A DNA stretch of 64,000 nucleotides, taken from positions 38,308,232 through 38,372,231 of the forward strand of contig OX940862.1 in the NCBI GenBank assembly GCA_954871525.1. The letters run 5' to 3'. Below, piece after piece: positions 33,447 through 45,381 of the stretch. Both the position numbers and the translations under genes were made by a program. Below the pieces are notes generated by a model, which was not told where the DNA came from, did not search any database, and saw only the letters and a program-made list of their open reading frames with translations. How positions within the stretch are numbered: position 1 is the stretch's first letter; every line of letters starts with the position of its first letter. The DNA is from Parietaria judaica. Lineage: Eukaryota; Streptophyta; Magnoliopsida; Rosales; Urticaceae.

Positions 33447-33777
33447 TATTTGGCTTGAAAATCCTCACGTTTGATTTTCGGACTGTACACGTAAATTGTA
33501 ATCAATAATATCATGGTTAGATTTGTTGGAATATATTGACTTAAAACTTCTAACTGAGGTGAAACAAAATTGGTTTTCATTTTCAGATGATAGAAAGGGA
33601 AAATAATTAAATTCCCGAAGAAATAAGTTTTACTTCTTAGTTTTTATATAATGATTCTTATCTCGTTTATTGTTGATTTACTCAATATTTATGTTTTAAT
33701 TTGCTTTGTAATGCATATGAAGATATTTTTTAGTATATACAATAGTAGGAAATAAAATATTTAATATTACATATAAT
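33447..33777 (+). other. 3' flank of the lipase gene
   Basis: Follows the lipase stop; the stretch gtaatcaataatatc (about 33497) could serve as a polyadenylation region. The same DNA follows the broken copy at 63301-63645. The copia element begins just after it. Confidence 0.5.
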
Positions 33778-33782
33778 ACATG

Positions 33783-34686
33783 TGTTGGTCACAAGCTCGG
33801 TGACAAGCAAGCTTGACTTTGTCTGTGAGTCACGGACGCTACACTTGACTCAGCCTATCGGGATTGACTTTCAGTCAACACCCGAGGACAGGAATCAAAC
33901 CTCACACTCTATATAAGTCTCATCGGTGAAGCGGTTATGATCAACCCAGAAATAACAGAATCACAACGACTTAGAGAGAGAGCCAAACAGATTCTAGAGA
34001 GAGAGACTCTGAGAGAATCTTAGAGAGAGAAACCTGTGGAGTGCTAGGAAAGCTATGAAGAATCACCGGAGAAGAAGGACGCGGTGGAACGCGACGGAGA
34101 ATCACGACGGAGACGAAGGCGACGTACAGTGCTTCGAGTTTCTCAGAGGTGGTCATCGCGGCGTCATGGATCTTCTTCAAGGTTGGTGATTCGTCTCTAT
34201 CTCCGTGGATCGGTTGAGAAACCCAAGGGAATCGTACGGGGATTGTACGTGGTGGGTTAACCGTAAAGAGAGAGTCTGTACAGTCGGGAATCGACCAAGA
34301 CGGTGTCGCCGGAGGAGTGTGACGGAGTTAGCCGTGGGTCAGAGAGGTTCGCCGAAGAGAGACGACGGAGAAGAGACAGAGCAAGGGCCACGACGGGGAG
34401 TATCAAAGATTGAGTCTTGATCAGAATCAGAGAGTCATCGAACTTCAGAAGAGAAGAAGAAGCTGCGATCGACAAGGCGTGTTGAGCTCTTTACGAAAAG
34501 GGGTATCGTTGTAGAAAGGGTGTATTTCTAGGGAAAGTACCCATCTTCGAGACTTTTGTACAAACCTTGTGTGTTGTGTATACATAAAGTAGATTCTTGT
34601 CCACTGTTATTAGTTTGTCATAATTCCGCAACTTTTGCCTTCTTCAAGAAGTGAATCTTGACCGGGTTGTTGGTGAAATCCCAACA
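33783..34686 (+). repeat. 5' LTR of the 3.95-kb copia element
   Basis: Ends are TGTTGG and CCAACA. A clear TATA box (ctatataag, 33909-33917) marks the likely promoter. The sequence right after the LTR, agtgtcagagcgagg, resembles the initiator-Met primer site in degraded form. Confidence 0.93.
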
Positions 34687-34755
34687 AGTGTCAGAGCGAG
34701 GAACGTCGTCGAACCGTGGACGGGTTCGTCGAAGGATCAAGAACCGGATATCAAG

Positions 34756-36777
34756 ATGTCAGGGGCAAAGTATGACATGGAAAAGTTCACTGGAAAGAAT
34801 GACTTTGGTCTCTGGAAAATGAAGATGAGGGCGATGATGGTTCAACAGGGAGTGGATGTGGCTCTTCGCGACGAGAAGGATTTGCCGAAGTTCTCGTCCG
34901 ATGAGAGGAAAGAGGAGATTTTCCAGAAGGCACATAGTGCTCTGATTTTGAGCCTCGATGATCGTGTCCTGAGGGAAATCACCGAGGAAACCACTGCCCG
35001 AGGGATTTGGCTTAAGCTCGATGAGCTGTATAACACGAGAAGTCTCAACAGCCGGCTTGTGCTCAAGAAGAGATTGTACTCGTTCAAGATGCCACCGGGG
35101 AAATCCTTTGAAGATCATTATGATGACTTCAAGAGGATCATCTTGGATCTCGAGAACTGCAAAGTCAAGATCGAGGGAGAAGACAAGGCATTGTTGTTGC
35201 TTGGTTCTCTCCCCGACGACTATGAAATCCTCTACGACATTCTGGTCTTCGGAAAGGAAACCCTTACCGTCGGTCAGGTTACCGACGCGATAAAGGGTAA
35301 GCTTGAGAAGAACAAGTTCGTCAAGCCGGATCGAGGAGGAGAGAGTCTCTCGATGAACCGAGGAAGACCAGAGAAGAGGGATAAGGCGAAGTGGACGCCA
35401 TCGGACAGATCAGTTTCGAGAACGAGGAGCTTCAAGTGTTATCATTGCGACAAGGAGGGGCACATGAAGAGAAACTGCCCAGAACTAAACGCCAATAGAC
35501 CCTTTGATAAGAACCGGAAATCAGAGGCGGCATGCTCGACGCAGTACACATTGGAAGTGGATATGCCCGAGGTGCTAAACGTCTCGACGGGAGTTGTGCC
35601 AACAGCATGGATCCTGGATTCAGGAACCTCTTTGCACATGAGTGGAGTGAGAAGGTGGTTCGAAGAGTTTCAGGAAGACGATGGGGGGAAGTCAGTCTCC
35701 ACGGGCACCGAAGAGTGTTGCTCGGTAGGTGGAGTTGGCACCATCAAGTTGAAACTCGAAGATGGGTCATCGAGGACCCTGAACCAGGTTAGATTCGTAC
35801 CCAACCTTAAGCGAAATTTCATCTCACTTGGAATGCTTGAGGATTTGGGGTATGAATGGAAAACAGTGAAGAGTGGCTTGGAAGTTACGATGGGCGGAAA
35901 GCTATTTCTCAGCGCTTATCGGAAGAATGGGATTTATATCCTACGAGGAGCTACGGCCGATAAGAAGGGTTTTTCGTTCGAGGTGGAGCAACCCGAAGAG
36001 GCTTATCGAGAAAGCTCATCGCGAGGATGGATTCCCGATAAGATGCCAAAACTGATGAAGGAAGTTCCGATGACTGGAATTCCCGATGAGGTGTCGAGAA
36101 TCCCCGATGAGGTTTTTCGACAATGTGGTCCAGCGATGAGAAGTGCCCGAAGAGGTAGGTCCGATGAGCTTACCCGAACATACGTTCACGACAAGGTCTC
36201 GCGACGAGACTTCAAAAATAAGGCACTCGAGCAAGCTGCTCGAATAGGGACCACGAAGAGGGCTGTTCGGAAACCCGACGAGAAGAACCAAAGGAGCCGC
36301 GACGAGAAGCGTCGCGATGACTTCCTCGAAGAAGAGGAACAGCGAGTAGCGGCAAGGCAAGCTAAAAGCGATGACGAGAAAGACGATGCGCTAGCCCAGA
36401 ATAAGGAAGAGCGAGGAGATAGCACAGCGACGAGGAGTTCCGCTGGTGATGAATCTTCGACAAGCACTCTCAACACAGAGGATTGGCGAGAAGCCATGAA
36501 GAAGCTCTCCAGGGTTATCGAGGAAACCTTGGCTATGGAGCGAAGAGGAATGAAGACAAGGTATCTTCAAGAAGAGGGCCAGGATACTTCATCGCAGCAC
36601 AAAGAGAAGACCTCGACGGGAAAAGAGGTGCGTTTTGTGGCTGAAATTGAAGTGGCTAAGGAAGGCTTTCGGAGCAAAGCTATCATCGAAGATTTCGATG
36701 AGGAAGAAGACCTGTTCGGGGTTTGTGGTCTCAAACTCGAACAGGAAGGCGATGGTGGAGGTTGCCCGAGCTTCTAA
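34756..36777 (+). CDS. Copia Gag-protease protein with a novel charged C-terminal domain
   Basis: 673 residues from the ATG at 34756 (MSGAKYDMEKFTG); the frame is open further upstream only into the LTR. Residues 1-230 are a UBN2-type copia gag. A CCHC knuckle CYHCDKEGHMKRNC follows, then a protease-like segment with ILDSGTSLHMSG and the usual downstream FVPNLKRNFISLG and NGIYILRG. Where related elements continue into the pre-integrase and integrase domains, this ORF switches at about residue 405 to some 270 residues of unfamiliar sequence. That part has repeated IPDEV-type motifs, long Arg/Lys/Glu stretches likely to form coiled coil, and an acidic end. No frameshift is seen, so the tail is translated in register. 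Its function is unknown; packaging or assembly is a guess. Confidence 0.85.
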   Translation: MSGAKYDMEKFTGKNDFGLWKMKMRAMMVQQGVDVALRDEKDLPKFSSDERKEEIFQKAHSALILSLDDRVLREITEETTARGIWLKLDELYNTRSLNSRLVLKKRLYSFKMPPGKSFEDHYDDFKRIILDLENCKVKIEGEDKALLLLGSLPDDYEILYDILVFGKETLTVGQVTDAIKGKLEKNKFVKPDRGGESLSMNRGRPEKRDKAKWTPSDRSVSRTRSFKCYHCDKEGHMKRNCPELNANRPFDKNRKSEAACSTQYTLEVDMPEVLNVSTGVVPTAWILDSGTSLHMSGVRRWFEEFQEDDGGKSVSTGTEECCSVGGVGTIKLKLEDGSSRTLNQVRFVPNLKRNFISLGMLEDLGYEWKTVKSGLEVTMGGKLFLSAYRKNGIYILRGATADKKGFSFEVEQPEEAYRESSSRGWIPDKMPKLMKEVPMTGIPDEVSRIPDEVFRQCGPAMRSARRGRSDELTRTYVHDKVSRRDFKNKALEQAARIGTTKRAVRKPDEKNQRSRDEKRRDDFLEEEEQRVAARQAKSDDEKDDALAQNKEERGDSTATRSSAGDESSTSTLNTEDWREAMKKLSRVIEETLAMERRGMKTRYLQEEGQDTSSQHKEKTSTGKEVRFVAEIEVAKEGFRSKAIIEDFDEEEDLFGVCGLKLEQEGDGGGCPSF

Positions 36778-36831
36778 GCTCGGGGTGACAAGGCTGATGA
36801 AGAGTTAGCGTCAGAGACTCAAGGTGGAGAT

Positions 36832-37734
36832 TGTTGGTCACAAGCTCGGTGACAAGCAAGCTTGACTTTGTCTGTGAGTCACGGACGCTACACTTGACTC
36901 AGCCTATCGGGATTGACTTTCAGTCAACACCCGAGGACAGGAATCAAACCTCACACTCTATATAAGTCTCATCGGTGAAGCGGTTATGATCAACCCAGAA
37001 ATAACAGAATCACAACGACTTAGAGAGAGAGCCAAACAGATTCTAGAGAGAGAGACTCTGAGAGAATCTTAGAGAGAGAAACCCGTGGAGTGCTAGGAAA
37101 GCTCTGAAGAATCACCGGAGAAGAAGGACGCGGTGGAACGCGACGGAGAATCACGACGGAGACGAAGGCGACGTACAGTGCTTCGAGTTTCTCAGAGGTG
37201 GTCATCGCGGCGTCATGATCTTCTTCAAGGTTGGTGATTCGTCTCTATCTCCGTGGATCGGTTGAGAAACCCAAGGGAATCGTACGGGGATTGTACGTGG
37301 TGGGTTAACCGTAAAGAGAGAGTCTGTACAGTCGGGAATCGACCAAGACGGTGTCGCCGGAGGAGTGTGACGGAGTTAGCCGTGGGTCAGAGAGGTTCGC
37401 CGAAGAGAGACGACGGAGAAGAGACAGAGCAAGGGCCACGACGGGGAGTATCAAAGATTGAGTCTTGATCAGAATCAGAGAGTCATCGAACTTCAGAAGA
37501 GAAGAAGAAGCTGCGATCGACAAGGCGTGTTGAGCTCTTTACGAAAAGGGGTATCGTTGTAGAAAGGGTGTATTTCTGGGGAAAGTACCCATCTTCGAGA
37601 CTTTTGTACAAACCTTGTGTGTTGTGTATAAATAAAGTAGATTCTTGTCCACTGTTATTAGTTTGTCATAATTCCGCAACTTTTGCCTTCTTCAAGAAGT
37701 GAATCTTGACCGGGTTGTTGGTGAAATCCCAACA
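36832..37734 (+). repeat. 3' LTR of the 3.95-kb copia element
   Basis: Pairs with 33783-34686. Differences noticed: T/C near 37084, A/C near 37103, one base lost near 37218, A/G near 37578 and C/A near 37630. TATA box at 36959-36966. The purine-rich caaggtggagat just upstream is the probable polypurine tract. Confidence 0.93.
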
Positions 37735-37739
37735 ACATG

Positions 37740-39941
37740 TTCCTGTTTCATCCCTACATAATATTATACAATTTTTTTTAATACAAAGGGCGTTTATTGA
37801 TGCGGATATGCTCGTTATAGTTTTTCAAAACACCAGTAATTGACTTTTTATTCTCGAACACTAAAAATTTAAAATTGTCTTTTCAGTTTTTTTTTTCTTT
37901 TTACAATTTTAATTACTGTTTAAACTGGATTATAATTGTTTAAAATCGTGTTGATAGTGTATAAAACGTCTAGATTCAGGGATGAATTTATTTAAAAAAC
38001 TTGAAAGAATATATATATATATATATATATATATTTTATGTGTGATAAAAATTCAATAAGTGGTGTTTGACACTGAGAAAATCAACAGGTTGATAATTCG
38101 ATTGTTTTTCATTTTGGTATCGTTTTTCCTTTTCATGAGTTCGTCGTTCATTAATTGACGAATTCATTAACTTTATTACAACGTGTTGAAACTGAAGTAT
38201 GGCATTGGTCATTGCTCACACGGAGGGGCATGTACGGAAGCGTCCATACCTCACTCCTTGCCGCTGTCGGATCGGGAAATTGAGAAATCCAACACCGAGG
38301 ACGTAGTTCTCTCCGCTCGAGGTTAAAGAATCCAAGGCCAAGTAAAAGGGACGTATTGTATACCGCTTAGCTTATGTTGTAGAGTTTTGACCGTTCTGTC
38401 AAAATCGTTTGATATCTAAACAAAGTGAATACGGTAAAAGTCGTTCGATATTTATAATTTTAATGATTTTTTTCTTTTATATGCTATGATATTTTTTATA
38501 TTAAGTATTGACCTTATAAACATAAGTATACCTCACGATATCGAGAGCAAACCAGAAATTACGATGTGACCATCAATTGAATATGGAATCGGGTTTAAAA
38601 TTATAAAAACAATGAAAAGCCGGGAAAAATATAATCGGAATGGTAATAATCATCAGGGAGAAAGTGATTAAAAATGGAAAACAGATTACATCAGTGAAAT
38701 TAAATTTTGTTGAATCTATATGCTCATTATTGCCGTCTCGTTTTGTAAGTTGTTATCTCCAACTCCGACTTCGGGAGTTGGTATCCTCGAGTACGGCGAT
38801 AAACACCGATCAAATGTCAGTGATTATCCCCAACTACGATTACTATCACTGAAGTCAGTGATAATCGTTGACGTGGCAGATTATCGGTGATACAAATTGA
38901 AAGTCTAGCACCTTTGAGATGTATTTTTCTTCGATTATCATCTAAAAGTAATACTAGTTAATGAATTGTAGGAACATCCATTATCATTACTATTGAGTTT
39001 TGATCAAGTTTTCGTGTGAGTATTAATCTCATCTGACTCTACGTAGTCGCTGTTTTGAGCAATTCATTTTGATAAGATAATAAATAGATATGCAAAACTG
39101 CGAATATCACGAAGAGAGAATTTATGGGTCAGTAGTTGAAATGGATTAACTCATGAAAACAATCAACTCGAAAATTACGTGGCAATAACGCAACAGGCAG
39201 CTAAAGATCGGAGACGGGGGCAGCCGCAGGACGGAGCATTGGATGGAGCAACTGCTGGACTATTCGGAGGTGCTGGAGGGAGCATGTTAAAGAGAGACAA
39301 GGCAATCACTGGGCAACCGTTGTTCGGAAGGGGCGGCCACTGACCGAAGAAATTCAGGTCGAGATTGAGGGAGTGGCAGAGACAACCGCCACATAACTAG
39401 TTGAAAAACGGTACTGCATAGAGATCGGAGAACTTTTGACATCTAGACAGCGTATCAGAGCTATTGCGGCACGAGACGATGCACTAGGACTGCGCTAGAA
39501 CCGGCCGAGATGGCCACAACAACATGTTTGGCTGTTTGGTTAAAACCATAGCACCTTCACTACTAAAGCCTGACTAGAATGCGATTCGCCAATGATTTAA
39601 TAGACAGCGCGACAATCTAGTGATAACGACACAACGGATCAAGAGACCTAGCGACAGAAAGGATCTGGCGCCACAGTGAATTGGTGATAGCTCTTTTGCT
39701 GATGTTAGTTTTAAGGCGTAGATAAATGTATAGATACACAAACTTATAAAATAAAAATAAATATTTAAACTTATAAATAATTTAAGCAAAAACTCATAAA
39801 TGCCTTTTATCTGATAATGTACTATTATATCGATAAATAACTTTATTTGCAAAAAGATCGTTCAAAACTCTTTTGTGGGCATAAATCCCTACACCGACGT
39901 CCTAACTAATAGATCCTACCCGAGAAAGTTTACTCTAGATG
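37740..39941. other. Intergenic region, partly duplicated at the right edge
   Basis: No gene supported. The stretch 38520-38850 recurs at about 63660-63990; copy B lacks some 760 bp present here (about 37770-38525). A (TA)n run lies at 38010-38034. The remainder to 39941 shows no recognised feature. Confidence 0.6.
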
Positions 39942-41711
39942 TTAATAGAGAGGATGCAAATTCAGAGTTGTCGATGGATAATGCACCGCAGGCCTAATGA
40001 ATTCTACAACCCGATACTTTAATCTATAGAAGTTTTTTTCAAAAAGCTTGGCTTCATAAAACTTTCCATTTGAGGCCTCAATGGTCATCCAAACAAGTTT
40101 CCCAGAGACACTCACGGAATTTGCTCCCACTACCCTCAAAAACTTGAGCTCCGTTCCCTGACAAAACAAATTCCAAATACACATGTCACTCTTTACCGAG
40201 TCCAATCTCCCCTCTTTCGAGAGAGATTGAATTTTGAAATGTTTATAAGCTAATTCTTTAACTAAGTTAAGTTCCCTTGACTAAAGCAATGATTATAACT
40301 TTATAGATCAAGTCCGCGTAAAATAAATTTCTAAAATCTAACTACCCAAAGTTAAAATAATCAAATGATTAGAATGTCTTTATAAAGAATCTAACTGACA
40401 TAATCAAACAAAGAAATCTAAATAAATTATTGTTACAAGTTCATAATCATGCTAAGACAGGAACACATTTATACCTGCTCTTTGTTCAACCAATCAAGTG
40501 TAGATTTTGCCAATCCAATCGTCCGTGAAGTTTCTCCATAGGTTACAACACCGCCGCAACCGGTCTTAAATGGTATTAATTTCGAGATATCACCGGTGTA
40601 GAAATTCTATATAAGCATAACCGTAGACAACGTCAATTGATCAATACATGCAAATAATAAACGATAATAGCCCAGTGAGAAAGTGATCGGGTATACTAGA
40701 GCAAAGAATAAGCGAACAAGACCGGCATAAAGGCTAAACCCTTGTTATTATCAACTAACTATGGAGATATTATTTTCAAAGATAATACGAAACTTAGAAA
40801 GCCAATTCAAGATAATTAATAGCTAAACTCAAAGAACGTAATCTATAATGCTTGCCGCGAAAAACACTTCATTAATCGATATAATTAAGCGATTAGTACC
40901 TCGGTAGCTTCCATAACATCAGAATATTTCCAACGTGCAGCCATCTCCAAAACTACACCACATAGAAAGTACAATGTTTTAGTATATTTATTATAAATAG
41001 ACATAAAGAAAATAAAAACACAAACACTTAGCTTAGCGAAAAAAGGAAGACTGAAAAGTTATAATTAGATCTCAAATCGTATCATTTTCAAGTAGAATCA
41101 AATAAAATAAGGCCGTGTTTTTAAATAGATAAGAAGAAAACAAAATCACCGTACCGTGATGTGGATCAAAACCATAACGGCGTATTAAGTACATATGGCC
41201 TGAATAAAAATATTTCTCGTTAATGACAGCTTATGATAAATGAAGTAAAATTCTCAATATTAAATATGACACACCAACAATAGAGTAGTAATTATAATCA
41301 CATGGAGAAAAAAAATTAAAAACCAAAGAATTACTACTTACTATAATATATTCATGCAATAGAAACAACCATAAGCTTATAATGCAAACTAAAGTTAGGA
41401 GAGTCGTAGATTTTTAGTTGCCAAACCAAAAACATGTTGAATCTATATAAAGAGCTAAAAAAAAAAAAAGAAAAGAAAAGGGTAAGACAACCTTGAATTG
41501 ATTTTGGGACTTCATCTGGCGGTACTGGAATGCCTGGAAAAATGATGTTTCTCTTTAGTAAAATTAATCATAGACGAAATTGAAACATATGAAAAATAAA
41601 AGAGTCATGTATTGAAATAAATAAATAAAAAATAATGATAGCTGAGCGTAATCAAATAAGGAAAAAAAAAAAAGGAAAACCGTAATCTTGAGGCGCCAAT
41701 GGAGCAAAATC
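39942..41711 (-). CDS. Cystatin-like protein gene 2, micro-exon structure
   Basis: Reverse-strand exons, last to first: 39942-40157, 40475-40606, 40900-40952, 41155-41199, 41492-41533 and about 41681-41711. All join in consistent phase through GT-AG junctions. The protein has a Pro-rich lead (APLAPQDYGIPVPPDEVPK), then MAARWKYSDVMEATE, then a cystatin/monellin-like fold: LAKSTLDWLNKEQ helix, ELKFLRVVGANSVSVSG, KLVWMTIEASNGKFYEAKL, ending IRPAVHYP. In phytocystatins the loop reads QxVxG; here the equivalent is SVSVSG, so the Gln is lost and protease inhibition is doubtful. The N-terminal exon was not resolved. It parallels gene 1 exon by exon, so the two arose by duplication. Confidence 0.65.
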
Positions 41712-41934
41712 CGATTATGAACATGTCGACGCAGCTGTCAAAGGAATTCTTCGCATTAGTGAAGCAAAGAGCGATTCAAGTAATGAAATAAACTATGAAG
41801 AAGATATAAAGTGAACATAATTTAACCCTTCGAAGAAGTAGAAATTAAATAGGAAAACAAAAACATAATCACATACAGACGTGGAACGAGGAATTATATT
41901 CTGTTATATTTAATTTTTTGGCAGTGATACCTAG

Positions 41935-42410
41935 TAGGGCTGTAACCGGAGCGGGTATCCGTTTTTTTTAACTACCCGTATCCAGATCCGGTTTTCCGGG
42001 TATCCAAAAATCACTACCCTTAGCCGGATTCGAAAATCCAGATATCTGGAAATCCGGATACCTATTTTCAAAACCATGTTTAATTATCCGTATCTGGTTC
42101 TAAAACCGGATCCGGATATCCAAAATTTTTAACAAATGAAAATGAAACCCTAGAAAGGAGAGTAACCGTAGAAAATGAATAAGAGTAAGAGTACTCGACA
42201 AAGGATGGCTTAACCCTAGAAAATGGAAATGAAATGTCGACTGTCGAAGAAAGGAGAGTGACTAACCCTAGAAAATGAATAAAAAAATAAAAAAACCCGG
42301 GTTTTAAACCGGATACGGATATCCAAATTTTAAATAATAAAACTCGTATCCGTATCCGATTTTAAATCCGGATCCGGGTACGGCGAATTTAAAATCAGCA
42401 TGATACCCCT
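41935..42410. mobile_element. 'ggatacgggta' hAT-like repeat, third copy
   Basis: Begins tagggctgtaaccggagcggg and is packed with atccgg/ggatac motifs; it ends near catgataccccta. The left flank tgatacc recurs at the right edge, hinting at a target duplication, but the right terminus is not clean. It lies between the two cystatin-like genes. Confidence 0.6.
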
Positions 42411-42488
42411 AATGGAACTATAGTGTGATTCGCGCAACAATTTATTTACGATTTTTTTATCAAACAAACACACGATCAGAATACTAAC

Positions 42489-43480
42489 TTATTGCAAGAC
42501 AATACCTAGACGTGATTTTGCGTCATCAGTTCTCGATCTCGGGGGATAATGCACTGCGGGCCTGATGAACAACAATTCCAAACCCTCAAATGGGGTGTGA
42601 TCGTGAACTTTGGCTTCATAAAACTTCCCATCCGAAGCCTCAATGGTCATCCAATACATGACATCAAATTTGATCAGACCGTTCACCCTGACGAGCCTCA
42701 CAAACTTTAACTCCTTTCCCTAACAAGCAGAAACAAATTGGTAAGAGAAGAAGAAAAAAACATGCATAACGCATCTTGTTTGAAACTTTGAATAAAAGAC
42801 ACAAACGAACCTGCTCGTTGTTCAATTGGTTAAGCGCAAACCTTGCACAACTAATCGCCGCCACATCTTCATTGTCGAACTTCCTAACTGCACCGAGTAG
42901 GACCCTGGTAAATTTGTTCAAACAACCCATGTAGAAACCCTGCATGATTCATAAACAGAAAAAATGTAAAATAATCAATACAATCACAAAAATAATAAAT
43001 AAGAAAGCCTATTTGAGTGATCACTTTTAGCAAAACCATTGCACACAACTTATATATGATTACCTCAGTGGCTTTCAAAACACGAAAATATTTCTTGCTT
43101 AGAGCAGCCTTCTCAGCTACAAACAATATCACAGACAAATATGTAATTGTTGACCCAAAGTCACATCATTAAGGAATTAAAATATGAATCACTACCTTCC
43201 ATCTGATAATAGTCTTCGATCGAGTCCTTGTCAAATTCTGAAAAAATTAAATAAAAAAAATTACAGTTAATATCAAGCGAGAGGATCATGATCAGTCTTA
43301 TTATTGAAAAAGTAGTAAGACAACCTTGTATATATTTTGGGTACTCGGAAATATCTTTCCTTGACATGAATTGACCTGGAAAAAACAAAGCTGAATAAGC
43401 GAAAACTAGAAAGGAATCCAGAAAACTTTGATCCGAGATTAAACCTGCTTCACTGTCCGGACCTCCCGCAGCTGAAAAAC
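42489..43480 (-). CDS. Cystatin-like protein gene 1, micro-exon structure
   Basis: Reverse-strand exons, last to first: 42489-42719, 42811-42939, 43064-43116, 43196-43237, 43325-43375 and 43445-43480, all joined in phase. The reading runs FSAAGGPDSEAG, QFMSRKDISEYPKYIQ, FDKDSIEDYYQME, EKAALSKKYFRVLKATE. It then continues into FALNQLNNEQ, GKELKFVRLVRVNG, MYWMTIEASDGKFYEAKV and IRPAVHYP. The helix-plus-sheet order and the YEAKV strand resemble plant cystatins, but the inhibitory QxVxG loop is absent (NGLIKFDVMYW). The first coding exon is not found; an ORF near 43780-43925 (MGNLKRASSYF) is a weak candidate. Compared with gene 2 the lengths of homologous exons agree closely (53/53, 42/45, 129/132). 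Confidence 0.65.
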
Positions 43481-43869
43481 CTGGAAAAAGCAATGCAAAA
43501 ACAGGGGTGAAAGGAATTTAGAAAACCAGGACAATAATTTTTTGCTCGGAATTTTTGCCTGTTCCGATTATAAAAAAATGCCATTTTTTTCAAATTGGGA
43601 AACCGGAATAAGGACAAAACTCCGACACCCATACCGGAACCAGGAAAAAATTGAGAACCGTGTACAAAATTTGTAGCCTTAACGCGAATTCAAGAAAGGA
43701 GCCGAGTATGGATAGAAACTTTTATCCAAGATTAAATCTTGTTCACTGTCAATAAATCTGCACTAAAATTATTGTCAAGAAATGAATACCTAACCAAAGA
43801 GTCTTGCATTGCAACAACTCTCTTCTTCTCGGTACCAAAAGCTGAGTCGCTTTATAAACACTTGACAAC

Positions 43870-44108
43870 CAGTTCATCATCAGCGAGCAAAAGTATGAAC
43901 TCGCCCTTTTCAAATTACCCATAAAACCTAGAATCGAAAGACGAGGATCATTCGGAATGGAAAGATTTCTTGCGCTTTAAGTTTGAGCCTTTAAACTTTT
44001 TTTTGAAAGTAATTTGATTTCATTCAATCAGTTTGAGCCTTTAAACTAATATAAGATAAATGTTATTAAATTGTTTTAGGTAATAGATAGAAAAGACTTA
44101 AAAAAGAT
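43870..44108. repeat. Duplicated segment (partner 51570-51750)
   Basis: From catcagcgagcaaaagtatg through cttgcgctttaagtttgagcc the sequence recurs at 51571 onward. The continuation atgagac/ttgagactgtagattagaat resumes here only after the hAT element (45382) but is contiguous at 51745, so copy 51.6 kb is an empty site. Confidence 0.75.
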
Positions 44109-44118
44109 GATTCGCAAT

Positions 44119-45381
44119 TTAGGGTTGTAACCGGAGCGGACATCCGGTTTTTTTTGAACTATCTGTATTCGGATCTTGAAATCCGGATATTTGAAAATCA
44201 TATCCGGATCCGAAAATACGGAAATATGAAAAATCGTATATCCGAATCTGGATACCTATTTTTCAAAACCCAGTTGTATTATATGAATTAGGGGTGAACA
44301 AACGAGTATTCGGTTCGGTTTAAATACTTATTTGTATAGATTACCACATTTTCAGTTTTTCTAATTTTAAAACCGAAAGCCGCACTATTGAAGTTTAAAA
44401 CCAATTTTACCAATTAGCGATATATCGGTATTAAATTCGGTTTTAACCGCATTTTTATGAAACGCAATATAATCATCATATTTTTGAAAAATCAAATTAG
44501 TACTACACAATATAATGTATAAAAAAAGAACTAATTGATGAAATAATTCAAATAGAGTCAATTCTCTTGACATTTACTCATAATTATTTAAATGGGAAGA
44601 ATAATTACACTAATAACAAAAATTGTTCAAAAGAAAATAAGATTAAGTGAATCAATTAATTAGAAAATCCATGCCAAAACATTGTTATATAGATATTGAA
44701 TGCTAAAAGTCTTACATTTATCTATTTTTAAATGTATAAAAACATACAAATTTAATATCGGGTTAATCGGTAATCGGTAGCGGTTTTTACAGTGAAACCC
44801 GTAACCGCTACCATTTAGCAAAAAGCGGTAGCGGTTTAAACCGCATCTTTCGGTATTTCAAAAAAAGCATAAATTTTCGGTAGTGAAAAAATCGGTAAAT
44901 TAATGTTATCGGTTTTAAATTCGGTTTAGGGTCTTTTTTGTACACCCCTAATATGAATCCAGTTTTGAAATCCAGATCCGGATATTATCCGAATATATGG
45001 ATTTTTACCCGGATCCGATTTTTTTATTAATTAAAAAAAAAAGATAAAATGTATGTTGTCTCAACCACTAAAAAATCGTACATATCTTGCCATTGTCTCA
45101 ACCACCAAAATACCCTAGAAATCAAAATGAAAATGAAGGGTCGAAGAAGAAGAGTAGCCCTAGAAAAATAAATTATAAAAAATTAAAATAAACCGGGTTT
45201 TAACCTAGATATCTGGATTTTAAAATAACAAAAACCGTATCTGAATCCGGCTTTTAATCCGGATCCGGATATCCGTATCCGGATTCCGCATTCAGGGCCG
45301 GCTTCGGATTCATATTTTAAATTCGGATACGAATATGGATACGATTTTTTATCCGGTTTCCGGGTTTTAGTTACATCCCTA
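44119..45381. mobile_element. hAT element ('ggatacgggta' family) hosting a second hAT element
   Basis: The outer ends read TTAGGGTTGTAACCGG and, reversed, TTAGGGATGTAACTAAAACC. Flanks attcgcaa (44110-44117) and attcgcat (45382-45389) match at 7 of 8 bases, an 8-bp hAT duplication. Without the nested 670 bp it is about 590 bp. No transposase is encoded. Confidence 0.85.
44289..44950. mobile_element. Nested non-autonomous hAT element, 662 bp
   Basis: Both ends read TAGGGGTGNACAAA inward, with a perfect 8-bp duplication ATATGAAT (44281-44288, 44951-44958). The body is rich in cggtttaaac/ggtagcgg motifs. It inserted into the element at 44119-45381 and is therefore younger. Confidence 0.95.

Larger units (their letters stand above)
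33783..37734 (+). mobile_element. Non-autonomous Ty1/copia element, 3.95 kb, recent
   Basis: LTRs of 904 and 903 bp (TGTTGGTCAC...CCCAACA) flank a single gag-protease-type ORF. A perfect 5-bp target duplication ACATG lies at 33778-33782 and 37735-37739. I noticed about five differences between the LTRs. The paralogous site near 63640 lacks the element. Integrase, reverse transcriptase and RNase H are absent, so it would need enzymes from another copia element. Confidence 0.95.
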
